Source of the DNA: Clostridiales bacterium
GTDB lineage: Bacteria; Bacillota; Clostridia; Caldicoprobacterales; DTU083
Direction: 5' to 3'
Length of the DNA stretch: 40,823 bases
NCBI GenBank assembly: GCA_012842605.1
Contig: DUSN01000078.1
Coordinates: 1-40,823, forward strand
The notes beneath the pieces were generated by a model. The model made no database searches. It saw nothing but the letters and a program-made list of their open reading frames with translations, and was not told where the DNA came from. Below are positions 6,250-15,966 of the stretch, one piece after another. The position numbers were made by a program, and so were the translations under genes. How positions within the stretch are numbered: the first letter of the stretch is position 1; every line of letters starts with the position of its first letter.

Positions 6250-8991
6250 TTATTCAGAAACCAAAAGCTTCTTTGCATAACTGGATATACTGCTGTAACG
6301 GCTGCTGCACATAAATTTAAGCAGCTGTTCTGTCTCTTTTGCACCGCATGCTTTCATTGCTGCCAGCAGTCTTACCTGTAAATATTCTTTATAAAATGTT
6401 GCAGGAGGGGCTTCCTGGACTTCAATTTCCTTGTACAGCCTGGTCAGTTCAGAAGCATATATTGAATCTGGCATTAAAACTGCTGCTTCTGCAAGGCAAA
6501 GTATACGGTCATAGTTGGCTGCCGACTGGCAGTCTAAACGTACTGATACATATTGGGATGAATTATTCTGCCATCCGCTGCCCGGTGTGGTATTGCACAT
6601 AACATTATAGATAACAGGCACAGCATCTTTAATATGGGCTTTAGAAAGCAAAATCACCAGTTGATTGATAAGCCAGTAGTCATCCAGTTCACCCACAATT
6701 CCGCATTTTATAAATCCGTCTATCATCTGCCTGTCTTTATAGGATGTTTTTCCAAAACGCTGGTTTGCTTTACTCAGAACTTCTGTCAGATGCTGTGCAC
6801 CTACTGCATCACCAAACCAGAGCAGAGTCTTTTCAAGCAGCTTGGCATGTCTGTAGCATTTTAGATCATATGCATTCCTGACTAAGTCTCTGATCTCTTC
6901 CCAGTTAGTTATGACTGCATTCCGGAATCCGCTTTCTTCTCCGGCAAGTATTTCGGCTGCGATACGATCAGGTGATGTTGAATAGGTGGTTGTGTCAGGC
7001 GGAGGCAAAGTAATAGCACCTAAGTCATACAATTGTTCCTGAAGTTTATCCAGGGGAAGGGCATCTACCGGCATGCCTTTGCGGATACTCTGTACACACA
7101 GCCGGCCGGCAATCCAGCCTATGCTCATAACATCGGCATTCATGCGGATATAGTTAAATGTATCCTGATCTGCTGAAATAGCTTTACCGACAACCACCAG
7201 GTTGTTGACATCCTTTGGCAGGATGGAGCCCAGGGGAATGGCGATAAACATCGGGTTGCCCTGAACCGGCATCAGGCCCAGCCGTCCATAGATGTTCATG
7301 CATCTTCCATGAGGATCATAGGTGCAGTATGTTTCATATATAATATCCGGTGTACGCTTTCCTCTCACAGCATCCTCGAATGTTACCACGGATTTGCCGT
7401 GTATTCTTCTGGATTCTCTTACGGTAAGCATATCAAACATATCATAATCTGCCAGTGATACCTGATTCCACTCTATTGCCCGTGTCCACTCGGAACGTCT
7501 GGTCTGATCCATTGTATCCTGATCTATGGAACGATAACCGTTTCGCTCAGGTGTGCATCTGTTCCACTGGCTGTAATTCTGCATTACATGCATCTCATCA
7601 TCGCCATAATCAAAGCCGCACCCGGCATAAACAGCAATATCCCCGTCTCCGGTAGCGTCTATGCTGCGCTGTGCCCTGACAACAAACGGCCCGTCTTCTC
7701 CGCAGAACAAAACATCTGTTAACTCATTTCTGTCATTTTTCCTGGCTCCGCAGGCAATGGCGTTTGATAAATACTGAATATTGCATCTGGCTATTTCTGA
7801 GAAATAGAACATTATTTCAGCTGCGTGCAGCATTCCTGGAATTTTTCTGCCCATGACATCATTGGTAAACTCTTTTATTTCCCTCCACATGTTCATAAAC
7901 AGGCGATTCCGGTTACCGTAATAAAGGTGGTTCACACCTCCCATTGACCTGGTACCTCCCGGGTAAGGCAGAAGTTCCACAGCACAAACTTGTGCGCCTG
8001 CTCTCGCCGCTGAAATGGCGGCCCATATTCCGGCAGTGCCTGCGCCGGCAACCAGAACCTCGGTTTCAGTATGCGGCAGCAGTTTCCAATCAAATAAGAT
8101 TTCCTGCTCATCATTCAAAGAGAACGGCAGATAATTTCCGTTAATCAGCAGCTGAGACTCTGCTGACAGTGTGTTGATATCATCAGTATCCCATTTTTCA
8201 AGGCAGGTCAAGTACCATCCTTTAATATTCTCTTCTATGTTAACCGGCATTTCATCCAGGTCTATTGCATAGGGCAGGGCTTCACCTGGAATTGCATCTG
8301 ATGTTTCGGGAAATTGTTTAAGTGCAGACAGCATAGTGCATGACTCGGACACTGCCCAGGCACGTGCCTCCTGCATTGACATGTCATACGGCAGCTGCCT
8401 TCTGAATTCAAGATATGCCTGCCTTTCATCCCGGATGCCTTTGAGCAATATCGCATTCACATCTTTCAAGTCCAGCTTATTGGAAAAATCACAGGTTACT
8501 TCTCTCAGTTCCAGGCGCATTGTTATTGGATGATCTTTTGGGAACCGCAGAGGATTATGTGAAATAACCCTGGTTGCTTCATGATGCATAGTAGCATCAA
8601 CAACCAGGCTGCACGGCAGGAAAAACAAGCCTTGCTTGTCCGCAGCTGCGATGCCTGTTAATACATTACCTTTCACAACTGCTCCAAATAAGCGGGTCAT
8701 ATAACAGACTTTTATACCGGCTTTTCTTACCCATTCTGCAAGCAGCCGCTTAATTGTACCGGGATACAACAGCCCCGGCGGCGTAAGAGGCAGGTCATAT
8801 TTTACGGCAATCCGGTCCAGTTCAGAGCGAAGCTGATCCTGACGTTCCCTTGGGTACCATTTCCAGGTGCCTGTGATATCCTCTCCGAGATAAGTACCGC
8901 TGCACAGTATTGTTGTGTCGCAGCCTTTTTCTGCTAAAAGAAATGCTGACTCCAATCCCCTCAGTGTGGATCCTGTAACTATTGATTTCAA
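6250..8991 (-). CDS. FAD-dependent oxidoreductase, large multidomain form (FAD_oxidored family)
   Basis: The 913-residue protein lacks a signal peptide, so it is probably cytoplasmic. Residues 1-145 resemble a Rossmann FAD-binding fold whose glycine motif is degenerate (TGSTLRG). A second, canonical dinucleotide-binding motif, VLVAGAGTAGIW, lies at about 313-323, followed by the long family-specific PGGTRSMGGVNH and IDATGDGDIAVYAGCGF segments. Residues beyond about 690 look all-helical and may form HEAT-like repeats. Members of this family are flavoproteins often found beside carbohydrate genes; the substrate is unknown. The gene is last in a cluster with an Lpl-type sugar transporter, so oxidation of an imported sugar or glycoside is an inference. 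The start is TTG with GGGGGG seven bases upstream. The hairpin at 9017-9045 may limit read-through into it. Confidence 0.82.
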   Translation of the reverse strand: MKSIVTGSTLRGLESAFLLAEKGCDTTILCSGTYLGEDITGTWKWYPRERQDQLRSELDRIAVKYDLPLTPPGLLYPGTIKRLLAEWVRKAGIKVCYMTRLFGAVVKGNVLTGIAAADKQGLFFLPCSLVVDATMHHEATRVISHNPLRFPKDHPITMRLELREVTCDFSNKLDLKDVNAILLKGIRDERQAYLEFRRQLPYDMSMQEARAWAVSESCTMLSALKQFPETSDAIPGEALPYAIDLDEMPVNIEENIKGWYLTCLEKWDTDDINTLSAESQLLINGNYLPFSLNDEQEILFDWKLLPHTETEVLVAGAGTAGIWAAISAARAGAQVCAVELLPYPGGTRSMGGVNHLYYGNRNRLFMNMWREIKEFTNDVMGRKIPGMLHAAEIMFYFSEIARCNIQYLSNAIACGARKNDRNELTDVLFCGEDGPFVVRAQRSIDATGDGDIAVYAGCGFDYGDDEMHVMQNYSQWNRCTPERNGYRSIDQDTMDQTRRSEWTRAIEWNQVSLADYDMFDMLTVRESRRIHGKSVVTFEDAVRGKRTPDIIYETYCTYDPHGRCMNIYGRLGLMPVQGNPMFIAIPLGSILPKDVNNLVVVGKAISADQDTFNYIRMNADVMSIGWIAGRLCVQSIRKGMPVDALPLDKLQEQLYDLGAITLPPPDTTTYSTSPDRIAAEILAGEESGFRNAVITNWEEIRDLVRNAYDLKCYRHAKLLEKTLLWFGDAVGAQHLTEVLSKANQRFGKTSYKDRQMIDGFIKCGIVGELDDYWLINQLVILLSKAHIKDAVPVIYNVMCNTTPGSGWQNNSSQYVSVRLDCQSAANYDRILCLAEAAVLMPDSIYASELTRLYKEIEVQEAPPATFYKEYLQVRLLAAMKACGAKETEQLLKFMCSSRYSSISSYAKKLLVSE

Positions 8992-9016
8992 TATAAACCC
9001 CCCTTTTTCAGGTAAA

Positions 9017-9045
9017 AAGGAACGGAAGCTGCACTTCCGTTCCTT
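9017..9045 (-). terminator. Terminator or attenuating hairpin after the binding-protein gene
   Basis: A perfect 12-bp stem pairs AAGGAACGGAAG (9017-9028) with CTTCCGTTCCTT (9034-9045) around a 5-base loop. On the minus strand the stem is followed by TTTTTACC, so it can terminate transcription. Only partial read-through would reach the oxidoreductase gene 26 bases further on, unless that gene has its own promoter. Confidence 0.8.
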
Positions 9046-9070
9046 ATAACATTATTTGATTTGCTAATTT

Positions 9071-10615
9071 TTATTTTATATATCCAAGTTCCTTTAAGGT
9101 TTCATTGGCTGCATCAACATATGTCTGAACAGAATATGCTGAGTACAATGTATCAATGAAGCTATCCCATTCGTTCATGCTGCGGGTTCCGTAAATGAAC
9201 TGGGATACCTGTTCCAGAATATAGGACTCTATATCGGAAACATTGATGCCTTCTGGCTGTTCAACCAGCTGACCGTAATGATAATATACTTTTACTTCGT
9301 TTGCGGCATACTCAATAACGTCTGCGCAATTATCAAACTTTGTCATGCAGTACAGCATATCCGGACGGCCAAGGAACTGAATGCCCCATCCATAGGTTAA
9401 TTCGTTCATCTTTTCAAGCTTTTTAACAGTACCGTTGCTGTCGATCTCGTAATGCTCTCCTTCTATACCGAAGCTGAGCAGGAGATCACCTTCTTCAGTA
9501 GCCATGTAATTAAACATATTGAAGACTGCATCCAGTTTTTCCGGTTGATCTACCAGGTCAGCATTTATAGCATATACAGCATCATTGCCGGATGCGGATT
9601 TTGTAGCACCTGAAACACCATATTCCGTGGTAATCTGCTTCCTCATTGGTACCCATTCTGCATCCGGGAATACTGATGTAAGGGTTTTTATTTGCTCGAT
9701 CTTGTTGTAGTTACTCCATGCACCATAGGCAATACCGGCCTTGCCTGTAGCCATCTTTTCAAGCAGACTGTCTGAGTTATTGGCGATAATTTCGGGGTCA
9801 ACCACGCCGGCTTCTACAAACCTGCGGATTTCTTCAATAGACTTGCGGAACTCAGGCAGAGTTACTGAAAGAACAGCTGCATTATCCTTAATCATTATTG
9901 TTTCTGGATTGGTAACCCCATAAGCAGTCCAGAATCCTTCAAAAGCACCCCGCCCAAAGGTGGAAACTGCCGGGCCATAGGTACCGCTGATAGCATAAGT
10001 GTCGTTTTTACCATTTCCGTCAAGATCTGCTTTGCTCATTGCAACAGCAATATCAAGCAGTTCATCAAAGGTAGCAGGATCCTCTTTGCCAAGTGCGTCA
10101 AGCCAATCCTTTCTTATATACCAGCAATTGTAGTTTTCTTCAGGACGGCGCGGAATACCGTAAATGCCTCCGTTAAAGGTGACCCTGGCCCATTGCTGTT
10201 CGGTAAACATATCACGAACATTAGGCATTTCATCCATGTAATCCTTAAGATTCAGCAGCACGCCGTCCTTGTAGTATGCCGACAGGTTGCTGATGGTTGT
10301 AACACGAAACACATCAGGTATGTCTCCGCCTGCAAGACGTGCCACTAACAGTGATTCGTCTCCGCCTGTGGACTCAATGTTAAGCTCAATGCCAAGACGT
10401 GATTCCAGCTCTGGGATAACCGGATCCGTTTCCGGGATAGTGGTGGGCACACCAAAAAGGTTTATTACTATTGGCTCATCGGAAGTACCTGCTGTTTCTG
10501 CAGGTTTTGCGCTGGGTTTTTCCGCTGGCTGTGTGGGAGATGGTGTGGATGGTGTTGAGCAGGCTACAGCCAGCATCATCAGCATGCAAAGCACTAATAC
10601 AACAATACGTTTCAT
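9071..10615 (-). CDS. Extracellular solute-binding lipoprotein of a CUT1 sugar ABC transporter (LplA/YtcQ-like)
   Basis: This is a 514-residue precursor with a lipoprotein signal peptide (hydrophobic residues 4-18, lipobox LAVAC with Cys19). A Ser/Thr/Pro/Lys linker leads into the mature domain from about residue 47. The body has the family 1 binding-protein layout, including DGNGKNDTYAISGTYG and a C-terminal helical region (WDSFIDTLYSAYSVQTYVDA). It would capture an oligosaccharide outside the cell and deliver it to the two permeases encoded just upstream. The family in Bacillus and Paenibacillus binds complex or uronate-containing sugars; the ligand here is unknown. The start ATG has a perfect AAGGAGG. 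No ATPase gene is present, as usual for this transporter type, which shares an MsmX-like ATPase encoded elsewhere. Confidence 0.92.
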   Translation of the reverse strand: MKRIVVLVLCMLMMLAVACSTPSTPSPTQPAEKPSAKPAETAGTSDEPIVINLFGVPTTIPETDPVIPELESRLGIELNIESTGGDESLLVARLAGGDIPDVFRVTTISNLSAYYKDGVLLNLKDYMDEMPNVRDMFTEQQWARVTFNGGIYGIPRRPEENYNCWYIRKDWLDALGKEDPATFDELLDIAVAMSKADLDGNGKNDTYAISGTYGPAVSTFGRGAFEGFWTAYGVTNPETIMIKDNAAVLSVTLPEFRKSIEEIRRFVEAGVVDPEIIANNSDSLLEKMATGKAGIAYGAWSNYNKIEQIKTLTSVFPDAEWVPMRKQITTEYGVSGATKSASGNDAVYAINADLVDQPEKLDAVFNMFNYMATEEGDLLLSFGIEGEHYEIDSNGTVKKLEKMNELTYGWGIQFLGRPDMLYCMTKFDNCADVIEYAANEVKVYYHYGQLVEQPEGINVSDIESYILEQVSQFIYGTRSMNEWDSFIDTLYSAYSVQTYVDAANETLKELGYIK

Positions 10616-10666
10616 GAAAATCCTCCTTTTTTATTTATTAAATTTGAAGACTAGCTTCAAATATAA

Positions 10667-11521
10667 TCAGCCCTTTATAGCTCCCAGCATGATGCCCTGT
10701 GTAAAGTGCTTCTGTAAGAATGGATAAACAAGAATAATCGGCACAGCTGATACAACTACCCCGGCCATCTGCAGCGTGCGTGTAGGAACTACAACATCGG
10801 ATTCCATGCTGCTGGCACGATTCAGCATTTCACGCAAAACAACCTGAAGTGTTCTCTTGGCTGAATCAGAAATATACATTAGACTGGCAAAATACTGATT
10901 CCAATGGGCAACGCCATACATAAGGCCGATAGTTGCGATTATGGGCAACGACACCGGAAGTATAATAGCAAACAGTATTCTGAATTCTCCTGCGCCGTCA
11001 ATCCTTGCGGATTCATAAAGGCTTGAATCGATGCTTGAAAAAAATGAACGGGTGATTAAAAGAATATAAGGAGATACTAAGGAAGGTATAATAAGTGCAC
11101 TAAGTGAATTCAGCAAGCCCGTATTTCTTACAATAAGGTAGGTTGGTACCAAACCGCCCGTTATGAGCAGCGGCGTTAAGCAGTAAAAGGTAAAGAACTT
11201 GCCGAATATTAGATTTTTCCTTGACAGTGCATAGGCCATCAATACTGTAACAAGAATATTGCTCATGGTGCCAAATACTGTGATAAACACAGTATTTCTG
11301 AAGCACTCCATAATATATGGTTCCTTCCAGAACTGTACATATGCTTCAAAGGTAATTTTTCTCGGGAAGAGGACGATTCCGCCTTGCCGGAGATATTCTT
11401 CATAAGGGGTCAATGAAACAGAAACTACATACAGCATGGGGAAAAAGCATACCAGGCCTATTAGTATCAAAATTGTATTTACAGTAAAATTGTAAATGCG
11501 GTTCTTAGAGTGCTTTACCAT
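10667..11521 (-). CDS. CUT1 sugar ABC transporter permease (LplC/YtcP-like)
   Basis: A permease of about 284 residues with six predicted membrane segments. It carries the cytoplasmic EAA loop that contacts the ATPase (YESARIDGAGEFRILFAIIL). It ends with the QKHFTQGIMLGAIKG tail typical of the LplC/YtcP branch. I chose ATG 11521 because GGGGGG lies seven bases before it. The frame is open to a TTG at 11536 that has no suitable ribosome binding site. The ATG overlaps the stop of the other permease gene (ATGGTAA), so the two are translationally coupled and form the heterodimeric channel. The binding-protein gene follows 51 bases downstream. Confidence 0.92.
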   Translation of the reverse strand: MVKHSKNRIYNFTVNTILILIGLVCFFPMLYVVSVSLTPYEEYLRQGGIVLFPRKITFEAYVQFWKEPYIMECFRNTVFITVFGTMSNILVTVLMAYALSRKNLIFGKFFTFYCLTPLLITGGLVPTYLIVRNTGLLNSLSALIIPSLVSPYILLITRSFFSSIDSSLYESARIDGAGEFRILFAIILPVSLPIIATIGLMYGVAHWNQYFASLMYISDSAKRTLQVVLREMLNRASSMESDVVVPTRTLQMAGVVVSAVPIILVYPFLQKHFTQGIMLGAIKG

Positions 11522-12462
11522 AATGATTCCCCCCAATGCCTGGATATCTGGTTTACAGTCACAATCATTAAGAAAGATACAAACGACTTAAAGAGGCCAA
11601 CCGCACTGGACAAAGAAAGGTTGAAGTTTTCAAAGCCTGTCCTGAATACCCATGTATCAATTATATCTACGGTGGAATATACGCCTTCATTGTACATTAC
11701 ATAAATCTGATCAAAGCCTGCGTTCAAAATGGTACCGCATCTTAGAATCAAGGTAAGAACTATAACATTGGCAATGCTTGGCAGTGTAATATGCCAGATT
11801 GTTTTTGCACGGGATGCACCATCTATATAGGCAGCCTCGTATAATTGCGGGTCGATGCCTGATATTGCTGCAAGATAGATAATTGCAGACCATCCGGTTG
11901 ACTTCCAGATATCCGAACCGATGACAAGATTGCGAAAAGCAGCAGGGTTTGTCAGAAACGGGACTGTTGAACCCGTCAATGTCCGCAGCCAGTCGTTAAT
12001 CAGGCCGTTAGTCTCAGAGAACAGAATGAAGCACATACCATATATAACAACCCAGGAAAGAAAATGCGGCATATATGTCAATGTTTGTACGGCACGCTTT
12101 AATTTATTGACACGACACTCATTTAACAGGATCGCCAGCATTACTGCCAAGGGTATTCCAAGAAGCATTTTTGACATGCTGATCAGCATTGTGTTCCTAA
12201 GCAAAGGCCAAAAATAAGGTGATTTTATGAAAAAACTGAAATGCTTATACCAAGGTGAAGCAATAGGACTTTTAAATATTCCTGACTTTACGCCATAATC
12301 CTTGATGCTAACCAATATTGCGGCACCTATAGGCAGATACAGGTAAATGAAATAGAATATTAAGCCCGGCAGCAGCATAAGCAGAAATGCACCTTGAGAT
12401 TTCAGGTTTGGCCAACTATATTTAGATGATTTTCCAGGAATCCTTCCAAGCGGCATGTGCAT
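11515..12462 (-). CDS. CUT1 sugar ABC transporter permease (LplB/YteP-like)
   Basis: A permease of about 315 residues. A basic N-terminus is followed by six membrane segments, the first at about 24-45 (FLLMLLPGLIFYFIYLYLPI). The EAA loop reads YEAAYIDGASRAKTIWHITL. NAGFDQIYVMYN and the LFKSFVSF segment near the end are hallmarks of the LplB/YteP branch. ATG 12462 is preferred over the upstream ATG at 12477 because GGAGG (12475-12471) sits eight bases before it. It is followed, with overlap, by the LplC-like permease. The histidine kinase gene ends 91 bases upstream in the same direction, so sensor, regulator and transporter are probably co-transcribed. Confidence 0.92.
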   Translation of the reverse strand: MHMPLGRIPGKSSKYSWPNLKSQGAFLLMLLPGLIFYFIYLYLPIGAAILVSIKDYGVKSGIFKSPIASPWYKHFSFFIKSPYFWPLLRNTMLISMSKMLLGIPLAVMLAILLNECRVNKLKRAVQTLTYMPHFLSWVVIYGMCFILFSETNGLINDWLRTLTGSTVPFLTNPAAFRNLVIGSDIWKSTGWSAIIYLAAISGIDPQLYEAAYIDGASRAKTIWHITLPSIANVIVLTLILRCGTILNAGFDQIYVMYNEGVYSTVDIIDTWVFRTGFENFNLSLSSAVGLFKSFVSFLMIVTVNQISRHWGESLW

Positions 12463-12553
12463 AAAAAATCCCTCCATATCACGATTGTAATTATGGAAGG
12501 ATATAAGAACAATCAGATAAACGGCAAAATTGTCATAGATTCAAATATAATTA

Positions 12554-14266
12554 TCAGTCATGCATTTTAACAACAATTTCAACTCTTGTACCTATATTTT
12601 CACGGGAACTTATATATAGTCCGCAGTCATTGCCGTACAAGTTTTTTATGCGCTGGCGTACATTCTCGATGCCAATTGATACCATCCCATATTTATCAGG
12701 TTTTTCAGGCAGCTTTTGCTCCAGTGCGCTTTGCGGCATTCCGCAGCCATTGTCTTGTATAATAATATGCAAATAGCCGTCAATCTCTGTGAATTTGATT
12801 TTTACTTCTCCTTGGTGCTTTATATTTGCAAAACCATGATAGATGGAATTTTCTACGATAGGCTGCAAAAGCAGTTTTGGCACTTTTACATCGGCATAGG
12901 GTTCCCAACCCTCCATCTTGAAATCAAATGAACTGCCAAGACGCATCTGCTGCAATACCACATATTGTCTGACAGTTTCCAGCTCTTCATCCAGCGTTAT
13001 TAGCTGGTCGATCTTATCGGTACTAACTCTGAGCAGAGAGTCCAAAGCGAGCAGCATACGGCGTGCTTCTTCTGTTCTGCCCTGCTCCAGCAAAGAATTC
13101 ATGCACATATGAATATTAAACAGGAAATGAGGCTTTATCTGACTTTGAAGTACCTTATACTCCAGTTCCAGTCTTATGCGTTCTGCCTTCTCTTTTTCCC
13201 TGCTTGCCGCCTGAAGCCGGCTTATCAGCTTGTTAAAGCTTGATGCTAATTTCCCTATTTCATCCTTTCTTTGTACCGGCAATGCCAGCGTACTGTCATC
13301 CAAAATCTCAGGAGACAGACTGTCTACCTGTAAGGATAATTGTTTTACCGGCTTTATGATGCTGCTGCTGATAACTGCAGATATTACAACCAGCAATATT
13401 AAAGCTGCAGCACCAATCAACTTATACGTATTTATCATATAAATCAAAGCCTCATAAAAAAGTGAGTACTCAGCAAGGATATAAAGCCTCCAGTATTGAT
13501 TGAAGCGCAGCCGTTTGACAATCATCTGATTGCTTCCCAATGTTAATTCATTTATGCCCATTCTAAGGCTGGTAAGCTCTGTACGCAGGCTGTCATTTAT
13601 ATCAAGCTGTCCTTTATGAATAACCAGCTGCTCCAAAAAAGGTGATTTATAATCAAAATATACCGTCTCACCTTCCGCTGTTAATACAACAAGAGTTTCT
13701 CTGGAAGTCATCTTGTTTGAAATAGAAGAAAAAAGGTTCTGCGGGCGGAATTCAACTACAAATAAACGCTCTTTTCCGGTTTGCTCATCAACCAATGAGC
13801 GGATTAGTGCTATGGCACGCCCTGCCAGCGGCACTGAATAATATGGCTTTGTCATTACCAGGCGATTTTTTTTTGCCATTTCTTTATAAATTGACGTATC
13901 GATATCAAGACTGTTTATCAGCATGGAGTTATTAATAGCCAGAACTTCGTTGCCATCCAGCAGCATAACACAGTCAATATACTCATGGGTATTCGGATAG
14001 CTTTTTACAAAGCTGTTTATAGCCTCTATATCATTACTGAGCAATACCTCATTCTGAACATAAAGGTACATTGAATTGGTCAGATGTTTGAGCATCATAT
14101 CCAGATAAGACCGGATCATCTCCAGATTGCTTTGTGCAGATGAAACTGTCTGTTCCTTGACAGATTCAATGGATGTATAGTACAAGATACCAAACACACA
14201 AAACAGTATGAAGAAAAATGAGACAGCAATGATTAAAATCGTTCTTTGAAATATGGAATTCTTCAT
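12554..14266 (-). CDS. YesM-type sensor histidine kinase
   Basis: A 570-residue membrane kinase. Membrane segments at about 10-30 and 283-303 flank an extracytoplasmic sensing domain of about 250 residues. A HAMP-like linker follows, then the His_kinase dimerisation segment with the predicted phospho-accepting His380 (SQIKPHFLFN). The ATPase domain has N box PIVENSIYHG and G box DNGCGMP, then GIGIENVRQRI. This is the YesM/LytS-like family that pairs with AraC-type regulators to control sugar transporters. The sequence around the histidine continues NIHMCMNSL, where YesM usually has NTLNTI or similar, a mild departure. The start has GAGG five bases upstream, and the partner regulator ends ten bases before it. 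The signal is probably the transported sugar, perhaps through the adjacent binding protein. Confidence 0.93.
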   Translation of the reverse strand: MKNSIFQRTILIIAVSFFFILFCVFGILYYTSIESVKEQTVSSAQSNLEMIRSYLDMMLKHLTNSMYLYVQNEVLLSNDIEAINSFVKSYPNTHEYIDCVMLLDGNEVLAINNSMLINSLDIDTSIYKEMAKKNRLVMTKPYYSVPLAGRAIALIRSLVDEQTGKERLFVVEFRPQNLFSSISNKMTSRETLVVLTAEGETVYFDYKSPFLEQLVIHKGQLDINDSLRTELTSLRMGINELTLGSNQMIVKRLRFNQYWRLYILAEYSLFYEALIYMINTYKLIGAAALILLVVISAVISSSIIKPVKQLSLQVDSLSPEILDDSTLALPVQRKDEIGKLASSFNKLISRLQAASREKEKAERIRLELEYKVLQSQIKPHFLFNIHMCMNSLLEQGRTEEARRMLLALDSLLRVSTDKIDQLITLDEELETVRQYVVLQQMRLGSSFDFKMEGWEPYADVKVPKLLLQPIVENSIYHGFANIKHQGEVKIKFTEIDGYLHIIIQDNGCGMPQSALEQKLPEKPDKYGMVSIGIENVRQRIKNLYGNDCGLYISSRENIGTRVEIVVKMHD

Positions 14267-14276
14267 ATATACCTCG

Positions 14277-15740
14277 TTACTTATATTTCTTAGGGCTTAT
14301 ACCGTAAAATCTAGTGAAGGCCAGTGAAAATGAACGATAATTTTCATAACCTACCAGCTCTGCTATCTCGTATACTCGTTTATCGCTTTTCCTTAAAAGC
14401 TCAGAGGCATATTCCATTCGCATGGCAATAAGCAATTCCTGAAAAGTACAACTGGTTTCTTCCTTTAGTTTTTTGGAAAGATACCCTGGACTAATACCCA
14501 CATGCTCTGCCACATCCACCAACTGCAGAGACGGATTCCCTATATTGGAAAGCATATATTCCCTGGCCCGTAATACGAAATAGCTGTAATTATCCTGCTT
14601 TGAGCGTATCTTCCGTATGGTTGACAATAGCTTGTCCGCAAGCAGTTTAATACTTGGGGAATTCAGAATATATTCATGAGCTTCCTTATCGGAACTGGCA
14701 GCGTAGCGCAGTTCGTATTTATACAGAATACGGTCAAATGCTTTGCGTACCATAGAAGGATAATACGTATGCATTTCAGCTTCTTTCACTATCTCATTCA
14801 TAATCTTGTATGCTGTTTCATCTGAATTTTCAAAGGCATTTGATTTTCTCAGCCATTCATCTACAACTGCCGTTGGGAGAAGCGAAAAAAATGTCTGCCT
14901 GCTTATTACAATCTGAGGCTGAGCAGAGTAGAAGCTGCGTTCCAGCATCAATATATTCATGTTGTGGGCTTCCTTATATCTGGCTATTGTATCTCCGCAT
15001 GATGAAAGAGCAAAGCTGGTATCCTCACCTATATGTTTAAGGCGTTCATGTGTAAAAATTCCTGATAACCAGGCTTGAGCAGCATATATACTTTTTCTTA
15101 CAAGCAGTTCAAAACAGTTTTGATCTCGCACAATTAGCCCGATATTTTCCTCTATAGTACTGAGAAACAGATCAAGACCTGAAATCAGGGAGTGAAGCGA
15201 ATCATATGAGCGATGAACCCTTGCTGTAATTAGAGTTCCCTGGTATTTCTGAAGAAAGCCAGCCACATTTTCCTGGTATGCAAATAAAGCATCATCTGAC
15301 TCTATCACCATCATGTGTCCGCTTCTGTGTAATAAATTTGCACTGTAATTCATCCTAACAGGCTGCTGTTCAAATGGTTTTTTTGCTTTCTCGAGCACTA
15401 CAGGAAGCTGCCTGCGATAATCCATATCCTTAACCAGGTAATCACAGGCACCCAGATTTACTGCTTTCTGAGCATATTCAAAATCACGATGGACAGTAAG
15501 GAGAATAACCTGAATTTCAGGAAACCTTTTATTTATCTCTGAAAGAAGTGAAAGACCGTCCAATACAGGCATGTTTATATCAGTTATAACTATATGAGGA
15601 GCCAACATGCTGCACTTCTCGATAGCTTCCTGTCCGTTGGAGGCATGTCCTACACACCGGCAGCCGTATGTTTCCCAGTCAAACATTGATAAGCTTTGCA
15701 GAAAGGGTACTTCATCATCAACTATCAAGACCCTGTACAT
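14277..15740 (-). CDS. YesN-type response regulator (receiver plus AraC DNA-binding domain)
   Basis: The 487-residue product has a receiver domain at 1-120 with acidic pair D8/D9, phospho-acceptor Asp54 (ITDINMP) and Lys104 (YLVKD). A middle region of about 260 residues lacks recognised motifs. A C-terminal AraC-type double helix-turn-helix (about 390-487) reads LVDVAEHVGISPGYLSKKL and then EIAELVGYENYRSFSLAFTR. It is the first gene of the leftward cluster and is followed by its kinase and the transporter, so it most likely activates that transporter operon. The start ATG has GAGGAGG. A good sigma-A-type promoter lies at 15774-15802. The middle domain is longer than in the rightward regulator and may sense another input or mediate dimerisation. 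Confidence 0.93.
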   Translation of the reverse strand: MYRVLIVDDEVPFLQSLSMFDWETYGCRCVGHASNGQEAIEKCSMLAPHIVITDINMPVLDGLSLLSEINKRFPEIQVILLTVHRDFEYAQKAVNLGACDYLVKDMDYRRQLPVVLEKAKKPFEQQPVRMNYSANLLHRSGHMMVIESDDALFAYQENVAGFLQKYQGTLITARVHRSYDSLHSLISGLDLFLSTIEENIGLIVRDQNCFELLVRKSIYAAQAWLSGIFTHERLKHIGEDTSFALSSCGDTIARYKEAHNMNILMLERSFYSAQPQIVISRQTFFSLLPTAVVDEWLRKSNAFENSDETAYKIMNEIVKEAEMHTYYPSMVRKAFDRILYKYELRYAASSDKEAHEYILNSPSIKLLADKLLSTIRKIRSKQDNYSYFVLRAREYMLSNIGNPSLQLVDVAEHVGISPGYLSKKLKEETSCTFQELLIAMRMEYASELLRKSDKRVYEIAELVGYENYRSFSLAFTRFYGISPKKYK

Positions 15741-15966
15741 TAAGTTACCTCCTCATAAAGTCATAATACAATAATTATATTCCTTTAAAAATTCCTGTGC
15801 AATGCTAATTGTTCTGCTATGTTCGGTCCAATATCTTTTATAAATGGTATTATGTTAATATTAATGATAAAATTTACATGTAGGAAAATATTATTATATG
15901 TAGAATAAATATTATACAGGCAGTTCATTTACTTCTCCCAGCATAGTGACAATAAGAGGGGTTGTT
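15741..15966. promoter_or_regulatory. Divergent regulatory region shared by two two-component/transporter clusters
   Basis: These 226 bases separate the two head-to-head regulatory genes. The region is very A+T-rich and holds no coding sequence. It has a clear leftward promoter, a 10-bp palindrome TTAATATTAA (15855-15864), and several TATTAT-type boxes that could serve the rightward gene without a convincing -35 partner. Both AraC-type regulators could act here, giving cross-regulation; that is inference. Confidence 0.5.
15774..15802 (-). promoter_or_regulatory. Sigma-A-type promoter of the leftward response regulator cluster
   Basis: On the minus strand, TTGCAC (15802-15797) is followed after exactly 17 bases by TATAAT (15779-15774), a perfect -10 box. 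The predicted transcript would start near 15767, leaving a leader of about 25 bases before the ATG at 15740. Confidence 0.7.
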
